Below, one piece after another: positions 39,212 to 50,720 of a stretch of 64,000 nucleotides of DNA. The first letter of the stretch is position 1; each line of letters opens with the position of its first letter. A program made the translations under genes and the position numbers. The DNA is from Ophioceras dolichostomum (taxonomy: Eukaryota; Ascomycota; Sordariomycetes; Magnaporthales; Ophioceraceae). The stretch lies in assembly GCA_003049485.1 (NCBI GenBank), contig PYST01000058.1:1-64000 (forward strand). The letters are read 5' to 3'. The notes below the pieces were generated by a model. The model saw only the letters and a program-made list of their open reading frames with translations. It was not told the DNA's origin and made no database searches.

Positions 39212-41009
39212 TTAAGCCATCAAGTTCACATGGACGCTCTTGACGTTATAGTACGACGTGAGGCCCGCCTCGCCCAGCTCGCGGCCAATGCCTGACTGCT
39301 TGACGCCGCCGAACGGCACGCGGAAGTCCGAGTCGTTGCTGCTGTTGATCCAGACCATCCCCGCCGCGATCTCGCGCGCCACGCGGTGCGCCCGCGGTAT
39401 GTCCCTCGTGAACAGCGCGGCGCCCAGCCCGTACGTCGTGTCGTTCGCCATCTCGACGGCCTCCTCCTCGGACCCGAAGCGGACCACCGCCGCGCAGGGG
39501 CCGAAGATCTCCTCGCGGTAGACCTTCATCGTCGACTTGACGTCCGTGAACACGGTGGGCGCCACGAAGAAGCCCTTGCCGTTCTGGGGCAGCGGCTCGC
39601 CGCCCGTCGCGATCGTCGCGCCCTCGTCGCGCGCCGCCTGGATGTACCACAGCACCCTCTCGTACTGCGCCTTAGTGACCTGCGGGCCCTGGAAGGTCTT
39701 CTCGTCGAACGGGTCGCCGACGACCGAGATCCTCTGCACGGCCTCCGTGAACAGGGCCACGAACTTGTCGTACACGGATTCGTGCACTAGTATGCGCGAT
39801 GTCGCCGTGCAGATCTGGCCCTGGTTGCTCATGATGCCGGTGTGGGCCCACTCCGCGGCTAGGTTGAGGTCGGCATCCTCGAACACCAGCAGCGGCGACT
39901 TGCCGCCTGTCTCCAGCGTGATGTTCTTCATCGTGCCCGCCGCGGACTTCATGATCTCTTTGCCCGTGGTCGTGCTGCCCGTGAAGGCGACCTTGTCGAC
40001 ATCTGGGTGCCGCACCAGCGCGGCGCCAGCCTCCCTTCCGATGCCGTTGATCACGTTTACCACTCCCGGCGGGAAGCCAGCCTCCCGGATAAGGTTGGCA
40101 GCGTACAGCATAGAGAGAGGCGTCTGCTCCGCGAGCTTGAGTATCACTGTGTTGCCGCACGACAGGGCCGGGCCCAGCTTCCAGCCTGCCATGCAGAGCG
40201 GGTAGTTCCACGGGATGATCTGCCCGCACACGCCGAGGGGCTCCTTGATCGTGTAGACAAATTTCTCCGGCCCAACATCGATAGTCTGCCCGAAATTCTT
40301 GTCGGCAAAGCCGGCGTAGTACCTCAGCACCTTCTCAAACTCGACAACGTCGGCGGTCAGAGCGACCGAGTACGGCTTGCCGTTGTCGAGCGCCTCGATC
40401 GTGGCCAGGGTTTCTGCATGCTGCACGATGAGATCGGCGAGCTTGTTCATGAGTTCGCCTCGCTCCGTGCCCGATAGACGCTTCCACGACGGCGCCTTGA
40501 AAGCTGCCCGAGCGGCCTTTACTGCCGTGTCGACGTCCTCCTCAGTAGCTGAGAAGACTGAACATATCTCCTCTTCGGTGCTGAATAGGTCATCGGCGCC
40601 GGATGCGCACCCAGTCAGTATGGAATATGAGAACGGCTAGGTGCCTACTAGGTAGGCTAGATGTGGTACCTGTGTGTCTAGCAGAAATCTCAGTGTCATA
40701 CCTAGCGTTTACGGTAGCTAGCGTCTGCCCGTTGCTGCTCTTTACGAACTCGTTGTTGATGAACAGGCCGAGTGGCTGCGTCCACTTCTTGCCGTTGGGT
40801 GCGCTGAGCTGTACCTCCATCTTTTTCTGGAGTGTAGCACTAGACTGGGAGAAGTAACGGGGGAAAGATGTTGAAAAGAGGCTCGATGCGTTTGCAACAG
40901 GAGAGGCTCCAGGAAATCTAGTGTATCTTGCGGGCTTGGGCTTGAACAGCAAGATGAGATCGACGGAGAACGTCCTGGGCGAAATATGGAATGAGAGGCG
41001 AGGTGGCAT
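39212..41009 (-). CDS. NAD(P)+-dependent aldehyde dehydrogenase (AldA/ALDH1-2 family)
   Basis: Two exons (41009-40702 and 40580-39212) joined by GTATGA and TTCAG so that ATVNA|STEEEICSVFSA is in phase. The protein has 558 residues from the ATG at 41009, or 495 from the in-frame ATG at 40820, which gives MEVQLSAPNGKKWTQPLGLF, the usual start of the cytosolic fungal enzyme. The 63-residue extension is rich in Arg, Ser, Phe and Pro and nearly lacks acidic residues (ends FSTSFPRYFSQSSATLQKK), like a mitochondrial presequence. Active-site marks: IIPWNYPL (substrate and cofactor channel), FTGSTTTGKEI (cofactor loop), the general-base Glu in LETGGKSP and the catalytic Cys in NQGQICTATSR. It oxidises acetaldehyde and other aldehydes to acids. 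Which start is used decides cytosol or mitochondrion. Confidence 0.93.
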
Positions 41010-42035
41010 GGCTTATATGGCGGGCGGATAGAAGGTACAAATGAAGTAGGTCGTCCGTACTGTCACCCCTCAACCCCCTTAGCTCCGACCTAGAACAGAA
41101 AGTGCCTGCCCGCCTTATGACCTGCGTGCTGTGTCGCAGATGCACGAGCGATTGTGACGATTCGACCAGGAGCGGGGAAGGTCGTGTCAAACCTGATCGT
41201 TATCGGGAGCTCTAGTGGGACGGACCCCAGAAACGGGCACCGGCCGAACTCTCAACAGAACAACCTCGAACCCCAGGCTAGCCCCTGTCAATTCGATGGG
41301 AGCAACCGAGTTTGCTTTGCCGTCGGAGACATGGAAGAAAGCTTCAAAAATCCTGAGGCAGTGATTTACATAAGGAGTTCTTCGCCTTCAGCACTTAGAC
41401 TTAGACTATTGCAGAGTTGTGGCTAGTAGTCGAATACTGAAGGGGTGGTAAGCCACATGCAAGCCGACACCATCGACCAAATTCTCTTAACTCTACGTGC
41501 ATATAGCATAGAGACTAGGAGTATCCACGATGCCAAGGCATAAGCGAACGATGGAGATGCAGCGGGAGCGGGCATAGGACCAGTCTAGGCATTTGAACTC
41601 GGTTTGCAGCTTATCAATAGGGAGGCCATTTCATGAGGAATCCATAAAATCCGCTCATTACATTTCCCTTTCCTTATTTGGAGCCCCGCGTGGGGGCTAC
41701 GTCAGAGGGCCCACAAGCATTGGTGACATAATCATGCACAAGACATGCGACGACGGACCAACCGCAGGCTCCGGTGATGAACCTCGATGATCATCACCAA
41801 AACCTCAAACCCTTTGTTCCTCGAATCCGATCATCCCGACGCATAAACCCATATCGCTCCTTTTGTTGGTGGCTTCCTAGCCAGCCAAAATTCATTTTCC
41901 TTGTGTTTTGCTCTTTTGCCATCTGTGCTTCTTTCTTCCTACTGCGCGGCGCCGAGGGGGACCTACGGTAGTTTGATGAGAATGTGTACCTAGGCAGCCT
42001 TCTTCTCCCTCTCTTTGACGCCGACTGCCTGCGCC
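41010..42035. other. Divergent promoter region (aldehyde dehydrogenase / LMBR1 protein)
   Basis: About 1 kb between two divergent start codons. No gene or clear operator was recognised. Confidence 0.55.
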
Positions 42036-44426
42036 ATGATAGAATACGCCAGCGCCGCCGTCGCCGCGGGCCCGCCCGTCGGCTCCATAATCTTCTCCGT
42101 CGTTTCGCTCCTCGTTATGTCGCTAATAGTCCTCCTTGTGCTGCGCTACTTCCTCCCGCTGCGCACGACGCCCGCGTACCTCCTCGTGCCCGTTTTCTTC
42201 GCCCTGTGGCTTCCCGCCTGCATCGTCCTGCTCGTCCCGATCGACTTGGCCTCGAACGCCGCTACGGATGATGAGGCCTCTAGGGGCATCTGGTTGCCCG
42301 CCAGAGGGCTGCTGGTCTCGTGGCGCATCACGTACTGGTTGACGTTTGTGCTCACATGGTATGCGTTCCCTGCCTCGCTCTGCCCAACGACTTTCCCGCC
42401 TGCTGAGATCTTTTTCTTTTGCTAATGCGCTCGGCCCGTCCGGTCGTCTCTCAGGTTCATCCTCCCCATCCTCGCCGAGTACTCCGATGCCGGTTACCAT
42501 GAGCCCAAGGACCGGCTCCTCTACTCCCTCCGCGAGAACGCCCAGTACCACGCCATAGTTTTCGGCTCCGGCGCCATCGGGCTCGTCTACGTGTTCATAT
42601 CTTACGGCGTCACGCTGACGTCGCTCAAGGGCCTCGTCATGGCGCTGGCCTACTGCTGGGGTCTCGCGCTCGCGATCTACCTGATGGGCCACGGCCTGGT
42701 GGCGATCCCGCGCCGGCTGTTCCGCAACGCCAGCGTCAGCGGCAGGCTGCGGCGCATCCAGACCCACGCGCCGAGGCTCCACGAGAAGATGGAGGACGCC
42801 GAGGCCACGCTAGAGGAGCTCGAGGCGCGGGTCGCCGAGCTGGGCCGCCGCAGCAAGGCCTACGGCAGCGCCCGCGACTTCCGCGACTGGATCGAGGAGC
42901 TGGTCGACATGACCGGCGGGCCCGAGTCGCAGCCGTCGACGCTGTCGTCCACCGTGGACCCGCGTAATATTGCGAACTCGCTGCCAACTGTGATCACGGA
43001 GAAGTATTTGGCTGAGTTGACAAGGCAGTTCGTCAGGGCCCGTCATGCGCGCAGCCGCTACGTCAGCGAATGGAACCGCCTACTTCAGGATGCATTGGAG
43101 ACACAGGCTATCCTCGACTCGGGTGGGTCGAAGACCCTCGAGTTCGGCCGGGCGCGACCTGGAGCCGGGTTCTGGGATCGCATCACTATTCTCACGCCGC
43201 ATACTCGGTACCTCCTCCATTTCTACGTGCTACCCAGCGCTAGGACCGCCCTGGGAGTGTTTCTCTCCATGGCGTCGGTCTGCATCGTGTGGTCTGAGAT
43301 GGTGAAGGTTGCGTTCCCGTCTCTATCGGTGATCCGCCTCAGCGTCGTGCATCATTGGACCGACCGCGATGGCAACAAGGTCGCTGGCGGGCAAATCGGC
43401 CTGGCGGGGCAGGCGATCGCGTCACTGTGGCTCACGTACATGTCCGCGGCAGCCCTGACCTCCATCACTGAGGTCAAGGTCTGGCGCGGGCGGGCGCTCG
43501 TGCGGCGCAACACGGCGCACGAGTCGGCGTTCTGGTACGCGTCCCAGGTCGCGCGCCTCAGCGTCCCGCTGTCGTACAACTTCATGACGTTCCTCTCGCC
43601 CGAGCTGTACCAGAAGACTGTGTTCTACAAGTTCTTGGGTAGTCTGATCAAGCTGACTCCCCTGGGCACTTGGTTCGACTACCTGTTCCCGATATTTATC
43701 CTCGTGCCCGTCTCCGCCACCCTGTTCGGGCTTTACCGCAAGGTCAGACGGCTCTTCGGCTTCGAAGTCGACATCGTTGATGATTCAGATGCGGAGGACA
43801 ATGACATCCCAGGGTACGGCACGGGCTCGTGGCGCGAAGGCCGGGACTTGATCGAGCGCGAGCTCAACGGCACGTCGATCCGCCAGCGTCGGAGGGCGCT
43901 TGAAGGCAGCGGCGGCAGCGGCGGCGGCGACCCGGGTGGCCATGGCGGCGGTGGACGACGCCAGGCCCCCGTGCTCTCGATCCCAGGCGCCGCCTCCTCC
44001 TCGCGCGGCGGTGGACCGCATCCTTCGCCGCACGGACCGAGCGCTCGCACGCCATTCGCGACCTCGCCATCGAACTCGGGCGGTGTCGGCGGTGGCCCGT
44101 CGAGCTCGAGGCGGCGGGGCGGCGTGCAGATGCCGCCGGACGACGACCTGGAGGACGAGAACTTCTTCCAGGCGCTGGGCCACCGGATGAAGAACACGAT
44201 CGACTCCATCAGCCCGCCGAAGTGGTTTCAGGGGCTTGGCGAGGGGATCAAGAAGCCCAAGTGGATGTCGGGCAACGACGACGAAGGGGGGCTTGGGGGT
44301 GGAAGCGGCAGCGGCAGCGGCAGCGGCAGCGGCAGCGGGAATAGGGGAGGAGGAGGTGGTGGTATAGACGGTTCTGATTTCAGGCGATGGTTCAGTGGTG
44401 GTGGCGACGGGCGGATCAGGTTGTGA
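42036..44426 (+). CDS. LMBR1 domain multi-pass membrane protein (LMBRD2-like)
   Basis: Two exons (42036-42358 and 42455-44426; GTATGC...TCAG, 96-base intron) give 764 residues. The join ...FVLTW|FILPILAEYSDAGY matches the family, where a short acidic loop follows helix 3. About five helices lie in the first 200 residues, starting with SIIFSVVSLLVMSLIVLLVL and YLLVPVFFALWLPACIVLL. A cytosolic coiled coil follows (about 215-250, EDAEATLEELEARVAELG). A second membrane block lies around 365-560 (TALGVFLSMASVCIVW, ASLWLTYMSAAALTS, YLFPIFILVPVSATLFGLY). The ~200-residue tail is Gly/Ser-rich, disordered, with a GGCAGC repeat (about 44303-44338). Family knowledge: LMBR1-type proteins act at the plasma membrane or endo-lysosomes; fungal roles are little known. 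Confidence 0.85.
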
Positions 44427-47400
44427 GCGAAACCACTAAAAATGGGTATCAACTTGTATTAAACATGTTATAGGTCGGCGTATATTCTATCCTATTTCCT
44501 TTGTGTAAAGATTGCATCCTCATGGATTCCTTCGGTGGTTGATTACCGTATCATTTTTTATGCTGATTTAATCCGCACCTTTTCTTCAGGTCTATGGTGT
44601 GCGTTTGCTTCTCCATTACGGTCACGACGCTTTGTTGACTCGGACAGCACGCGCTGTGACACTGGTGTGGCACTGAGATTCGGAGCCTGGTCTGATCTAC
44701 AAAATCTGCTCGGTACCTACCACTCACTCAGCTCTACCTTCGGTGGCCTAGCATATGTCTATTCCGAGATCGTTGCCGAAAGAGCAAGGAAAGTCGAAAT
44801 TGACCAACGGAGCAGCGTACCGTTGAGGAAAATACAACAAAACTCACACTATGATGTACTACAATTGCAAGTCATGCTCGTGGGTAGACGGTATCGGAAA
44901 TAGCATCTTGGATCTAGTCCACTGTGTCGAGCCACTCCCTTCCGCCCGAGTGTCCCTTGGCCACTCCGATCTGCTATTGTTGTCACCCTTCCTCTGCACG
45001 GCTCTTTCCTCCTCTCCCTCCCGGCCAATACACCAATGTTTACCTGAACCACGAGAGACATCGCGAGGGCCTACGCGCTCGGGGGCAAGGAGGCCGCGAC
45101 GACGAAGTCGAGCTTGTGTTGCCATGCTGTCATCACCACAGACTGGTGCGAGTTGATGCCAAATCCCCTTCTTCATGTTCCTTTTTTTAGATCCCGAAAC
45201 GCGTCTGATTTTAGTAGAGAGTGCATACAGGCCAGATCGGACCGGACTCAAGGGTTAAAATTTTTGATTCTTTGATTTTTTTTTTATTCTCATCGGCCCT
45301 TGTGTCTTGCGAACGCCCCCTTCTAGCCGCCGTCGTGGAGAAGGGGGAAAAGAAGGAGATGGAGAGGAAGCAATACGAGCGAAGCAGGCTTGCATGTCGC
45401 GGGCGGCCATGATACTGTACTCCAAACACTTCTGAGTGTTTTGGAAGGTGGCAGGCATATCGCATATCTCCAGTCGGTGAGTAGGGATGGGCTGCGGGTT
45501 CAAGATCTCGAGCGGCGAAGAAGAAACAGGGTAGTTTAAAAAAAGATCACTTGGGCGCTTTCCTGGGGAGGTGAGCGAGCGATGACGAGACGGGCTAGAT
45601 GGACGTCGGCAGAAGGGGAAGATTGGGCGGTCAGCCTGGGATGGGCGTCAGAAATGTCTTCCATATGCTTCGGACAAGAGCTCTCGTTGGTCAAGACGGG
45701 CACATCTCATCCCAGTCTGGCTTCTGAGGCTCTCTCCCTCACATTTATTCATCCACCCACCACCTCCACATGGTCAACTCTGCATCGGATAATTCATGCG
45801 GTGGTAGGGGGACATGGGGGACAGAGAGGCGGGAACAAGGAGGAAGGAACGGGGAGGCAATGTTTAAAAAAAGAATCTCGACGAGGAAAGTAAAGATGGG
45901 ATAGACCGAGAGAAATCACTCAGTATTCGTTGGCAAAAGGCCATTGGCCCGAGTTGATCGAGCTTGCGGGGAGGCGAGGGGGAAACAAATGTCATTCGGA
46001 GGCCCTGTACAACACGACTCCAGCAATACTAGTACAACATCATCTCGGGACGGACCCAACCGATATCTGAATGGATCTATATTGAATGAATTAGACGCCC
46101 ACGTCCTTCTTTGGAAGAGTGATGAGGCCTCTCCCATGAATCATTGAGTTTAGCTGAGGGGAACTAGACCGGGGCCCCATCTAGATGTGATAGACAGACC
46201 TTAGCCTGGTTGAGTGTTGGTGCATACATTGGGACATCGGTGGTATTGTCACGCTCTCGCCGGCCGGCTGCAGCGACTGGAGCGAAGTCGATATGCGGCG
46301 GAGACGTTTGTGAGAGGTTAAAAGGTGGTGATGAAGTCTGTGAACCAGTGTTGCGAGAGGTGGAATGTGGATGTGGGTTGCGTGCCGACTTCTATTTTTA
46401 CAAGTCATGCAAGCGACCCCTGTTCGGATCACCAAGACAGATCTGCCCGTCCAATGACGGACACGATGGTGTCCAATCAGAAGGTTCGTCCACTGCGAAG
46501 GGCTGGGCTTGGTTTTTGGCTCTTGGTCTCCCGCTCGGATATTGAATGGTAGCGACACATCAATTCCTCATGTTAGAAATTTGAATTCTTGTCGGAAATG
46601 AGTCGGGAAAAAAGGCTTTTCGCGAACCGGACCGTTAGTTAAACGCCTCCGGGCATTAGCAAGGACATTTCGGCTGAGAATATGAGAGAATGCGCTGCCA
46701 AAGTGCTTGGCGCTATCTCGAAGTACCCCGGATGTCGGGCCACTCCAAAGCCATGACCAAATGGCGGGAGACCCACGTGCCCGGCATCAAAAATAGTGAC
46801 AATTAACCGCCGGGCCTGGGCCGCCCCAAAGATTATCATCACCTCCCCCATCTCTAGCCCTTGTTAGGCTGCCCACCTGTTGTAGGGAGCCACGGAGCCC
46901 AGGCTGTCCAGGCTTCCCAAGCCAGAAGGTGAGGAGAGCGACGTGCCGAATCGCAAGCTAATGGTAATGACCGGAGGCTTCTTTTCTCTCGGACCACCGA
47001 TTTGACCCGTTTCTGCCCGTCCGCTGCAGCTAGACGGCTGTCGTCACCTTTCCTCCACCGGCTCGTCACACCTGCGACCCATTTGCCCTATCTCTAGCTC
47101 AGGCGAGGGAGGCAAGGATCAAGTGACGGGGATAGCAAGGGAACAACCCTGCTGCCCCAAAGAACGAGGAGGGTCTAACCCCGTCCTTCCTCCCGCGTCT
47201 TCGTCCTGCTTTCCCAAGGCGATTGTTTACTCTGACTGTAGTAAACTTGCTTGCGAGGTGCGTCATTCAAATCCTCAGATCCTCATATCCTCAGATCACT
47301 GTTCATCCCAAAATAAGAGACCGAGTCTGAAGTCAGTCGTCTCGTCTGATGCGGTTGGCTGTCGTTGACGATCTGCTATGCATGAACAGAGTAGCTGGTC

Positions 47401-48234
47401 TGCAACATTCGTCGCATGTGTTTGTTGTCTCTTCTCATTTCCTATCTTAGCAGCAGGAGCTGAAGCCTGGTTCCCTATTTTCCGTGTCGCCATTACACCC
47501 GCAGCTAGCCTGGTTCCCAAGAAAAGGAGACTGCAGCCCATCCGGCGGCCGGCATGCTGCATACACTACCCAAGACCACCACTACCACCATCCGCACTCT
47601 CCCCTCCCAGAACCACCCCTGTCAGTAGAAACATGAAACAACGCAGATGCTCTGCAGAGATTCCAGAAACACATCTGCTCGTTGTTTCATGTCTCTGTGG
47701 GTACGTACCCCAACCCCTTAGACGCTGTGTCTTTTTTTATCCGTCCCCTCACGGCACTCAACATAGCAGAACAACCAACCCCTGTCATGTTTCGTTTTGA
47801 TCCGAATCTGGGTAGGTTCGTTTCGTTTCATCTTTTCTTATGGGCATGAGGCACACATACGTCCCTCTACTCAGCAACTTGGCACCTTCATTACCTTACT
47901 ACGGGGGAATGGGGGACCCTTGCCAAGGCTGCCATGTAGTTGATATAGTAACCATCTACGCCCTAATTACTCCACGCCGTATTTCTTGCCCTCCCTTCAT
48001 CACCCATATATATCTTCATCCCTCGGAACCCAAAACCAGTCTTGATCCGTTCTCGAACCTCGAACCACCAAACTTCTCTGGATTAGAAGTCAAGACATAG
48101 CAACATATACGCCTCAACATCGGCTACGCCTGAACCCGTCCTATCGTGCGACAGGCTTTAATCCTTCCGCTGCTATCTTGAGCCCTTCAGTCCTTTTCTT
48201 GCTCAGCACATCGCCCTCTCATACCATAGCAAAA
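44427..48234. other. Long intergenic region, mostly featureless
   Basis: About 3.8 kb. Only one frame is worth noting: 47378-47800 (+), 140 codons, with a hydrophobic start and many cysteines, discussed as a candidate only. The last few hundred bases are the promoter and leader of the gene at 48235. Confidence 0.5.
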
Positions 48235-50124
48235 ATGTCTCTCAAGAACCGGATTTCGTCCCCCCTGGAGGCGGGCACATCACTCCTTGACTCCAAGCAC
48301 CTTCCTGCTCTCGTCGACTCGGCCCTAGACTACGCCGCGAAGAGGTTGGCTAGGAAGTCCCTCCACATCACCCTTGTCGTCGTGAGGAGAGAATACGCTC
48401 CCGTCTCCGCCGCATCAGACGCCCCTGCGCCCTCTCCTCTCCCGCTCGCGCAGGCCGCCAGCGCGCCTTCACGAGCCTCGTCTCGAACATCCTCCGTCAC
48501 CGCTTCCCGCATGGCCGCCATCAAGCAGCTGGTCAGGTCAAACACACACCCGACCCTGCCTAACCTGGACAGGTCCTCTGCTATGGCTAAGGACTTGCAC
48601 CGGAGCTCCTCCCTGGATACTCCTAGCTCGCGGGTGAGGCGTGGGGAGCTGCGGTCACGGCTAGACAGCCCAACGGCCGCAGCCATGCCCCTGACCCCGG
48701 CCACCCCGGCCACACCTGCGACCCCCGCAACCCCTGCCACGCCAGCCACGCCAGCAACCACTGCGTCCTCGGTCGCGACAGACGCGACCTCCAACCAGCC
48801 ACAGGCGCCGAACCCTTACGGCATCCACCTCGTGCACGCTCACACTCTGGACGCCAAGGCGGACAAGATTCTGCGTCAGACTATTGAGAAGGCGGAGCGC
48901 AAGTTCCGCATCGGCTCGGACTGGCTCCCCTGCGCCGTCGAGCCCCAGGCCCGTGGCCTCCCTGCAGATCTGATCCGGCGTTCGCTCGTGCAGAACGAGG
49001 TGCTTTTCTCGGCCGACGGGCTTACCCTCGTCTCTCTCGACCACCTCTACACATTCAAGTCGGCGCTAGCCACCTACTCGCTCACGGGCTGCACATACCG
49101 GCTGGAAGATGCCGTTGATGAGCTGCGCCGCTGCGTGCTGGCCAACGGCGGCGGCCGCGGCGCTCGCAAGCTGCCTCGTGGGCAGCTCCTGCGTGCATAC
49201 CAGCACCTGCAGTTCACCGACCAGGCCCTGCGCGACGTCAGTCGCATGTACCGCCGCGCGTACGGCGGGCCGGATCAGGAGAGCGGCATTGAGGGCGACA
49301 GCCTCAGCTCGTGCCCCGTCGATGGATCCACCCCTGCCGGGTGCGCATCGCCTGCTCCGCAACTCTACCACCCTCATTCGTTTGCTCGCCTTGTTGCCGT
49401 TGCTGCCGTTCCCTCGCCGGCGAATGGAACCGCCATTTCCTCAGACATGGCTATCATTCCCGACACCACCGAGACTGCCACTCCCACTTCTACCCCTCCT
49501 CCTCCTCCCGCAAACTCGGCCTCTGCCACCCCTGCCGGTGATGACCACCAACCCGCACAGGAAGAGGCCACAGTGACGATGACGGTGCGCATGTCGCCGC
49601 CGCCGCCGCTGGTGATCCGCCCCACTCCCCGGTCCGGCCCGTCCTCGCCGACCACGCCCAACAGCAAGAAGAGCCCGGTGCTCAAGCTGCAGACGACCTT
49701 CGACGACAGCAGCAGGAAGCCCCGGCGGCCGCCTGTCTTGCTCGTCGACGGGAACGAACCCATCGATGCCGCCGCCAAGGAACACGATAGACTAGACTCG
49801 CAACGCTCAAACAAAGATGGTGAAGAAGATGACGACAACGACGACGGCGATCTCACCGCCCGGCCCATCCCCATCGGCCTGTCCATGTGGGGTGGCGGTG
49901 GCCTGGGCGCCGCCTCCACGTCCATCGACGAGGTGATGCTGAGCCCGATCGACTGCCGCGGGCCGCTCTCGGCCGTGGACCAGCACAACCACCACCTCGA
50001 CGTTGTGGGCCCCGCCACACCCAACGGGTATGACGACATCTCGCCCATCACCCGGGGCGAGTGGGGGTTCCTGATGGTCGGGGACGCTTGGAAGGCCAAG
50101 ACGGCGGCGGTTGAGACCTGCTGA
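48235..50124 (+). CDS. Hypothetical protein, conserved-looking, with acidic Pro/Ser-rich C-terminal half
   Basis: Single exon, 629 residues, from the ATG in CAAAAATGTC, a good fungal start context. I cannot name the family. The N-terminal part is ordered: LPALVDSALDYAAKRLARKS, then LHITLVVVRREY. A linker with a TPA repeat (about 153-179) is encoded by a GCCACCCCG-type minisatellite. A helical block follows (about 190-340: AHTLDAKADKILRQTIEKAE, RKFRIGSDWLPCAVEP, ADGLTLVSLDHLYTFKSALA, EDAVDELRRCVL, LRAYQHLQFTDQALRDVSR). The rest is Pro/Ser/Asp-rich and likely disordered, ending with ITRGEWGFLMVGDAWKAK. No signal peptide, membrane segment or catalytic motif is visible. Intracellular location is inferred. 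Confidence 0.8.
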   Translation: MSLKNRISSPLEAGTSLLDSKHLPALVDSALDYAAKRLARKSLHITLVVVRREYAPVSAASDAPAPSPLPLAQAASAPSRASSRTSSVTASRMAAIKQLVRSNTHPTLPNLDRSSAMAKDLHRSSSLDTPSSRVRRGELRSRLDSPTAAAMPLTPATPATPATPATPATPATPATTASSVATDATSNQPQAPNPYGIHLVHAHTLDAKADKILRQTIEKAERKFRIGSDWLPCAVEPQARGLPADLIRRSLVQNEVLFSADGLTLVSLDHLYTFKSALATYSLTGCTYRLEDAVDELRRCVLANGGGRGARKLPRGQLLRAYQHLQFTDQALRDVSRMYRRAYGGPDQESGIEGDSLSSCPVDGSTPAGCASPAPQLYHPHSFARLVAVAAVPSPANGTAISSDMAIIPDTTETATPTSTPPPPPANSASATPAGDDHQPAQEEATVTMTVRMSPPPPLVIRPTPRSGPSSPTTPNSKKSPVLKLQTTFDDSSRKPRRPPVLLVDGNEPIDAAAKEHDRLDSQRSNKDGEEDDDNDDGDLTARPIPIGLSMWGGGGLGAASTSIDEVMLSPIDCRGPLSAVDQHNHHLDVVGPATPNGYDDISPITRGEWGFLMVGDAWKAKTAAVETC

Positions 50125-50720
50125 TTCATCATTACCACCGTCATCATCATCTCTCCGATGGCAAGACAAACAAACCAAAAAGAATATTAATAATTGATGC
50201 AATTCAAAACGATACCATGTACTACAAACTTCTACTAGCATTAGCATTTTCAGGAAGGGCACAAGAGAAGACAGAATGTCTTGTCTGCATGAATGGACGA
50301 ACTGGGACTGGTCGGCGTTTTTAGGAGCAAAAGAGGATCTGGTACTTGATTAGACCAGCCTCTCCTTGGGGACAAAGACAATGAAATTCGAGTCATTAAA
50401 GTCGTTTTTTCGCAATCTTTGATCGCTCAACTCGTGAGTGTGGTCGGTGCTAAACTGAGGACTGAAAACCTAGCCCACCACCACATGGCTAGGGTCTAAA
50501 GGAGCGTCGGGACGCGTAAAGTTGACTTCTCGATACAATACAGTAATCTGGTAAGTAGCATCTTCCGCAATCTTCGTCTCATTTCTTGCGTGGCGAGAGA
50601 GCACCAATCACTAGTCACGTGCCCTAGCAAAGCGAAAGGACAGAAGACGGCGGCAGGGGTGAGTATAACACATCATACACGGCACGATACACGGCATGTA
50701 GTTCCCCCTTTTTTGGTCTA
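50125..50720. other. Short convergent 3' intergenic region
   Basis: About 0.6 kb between two convergent genes. Nothing recognised. Confidence 0.6.
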
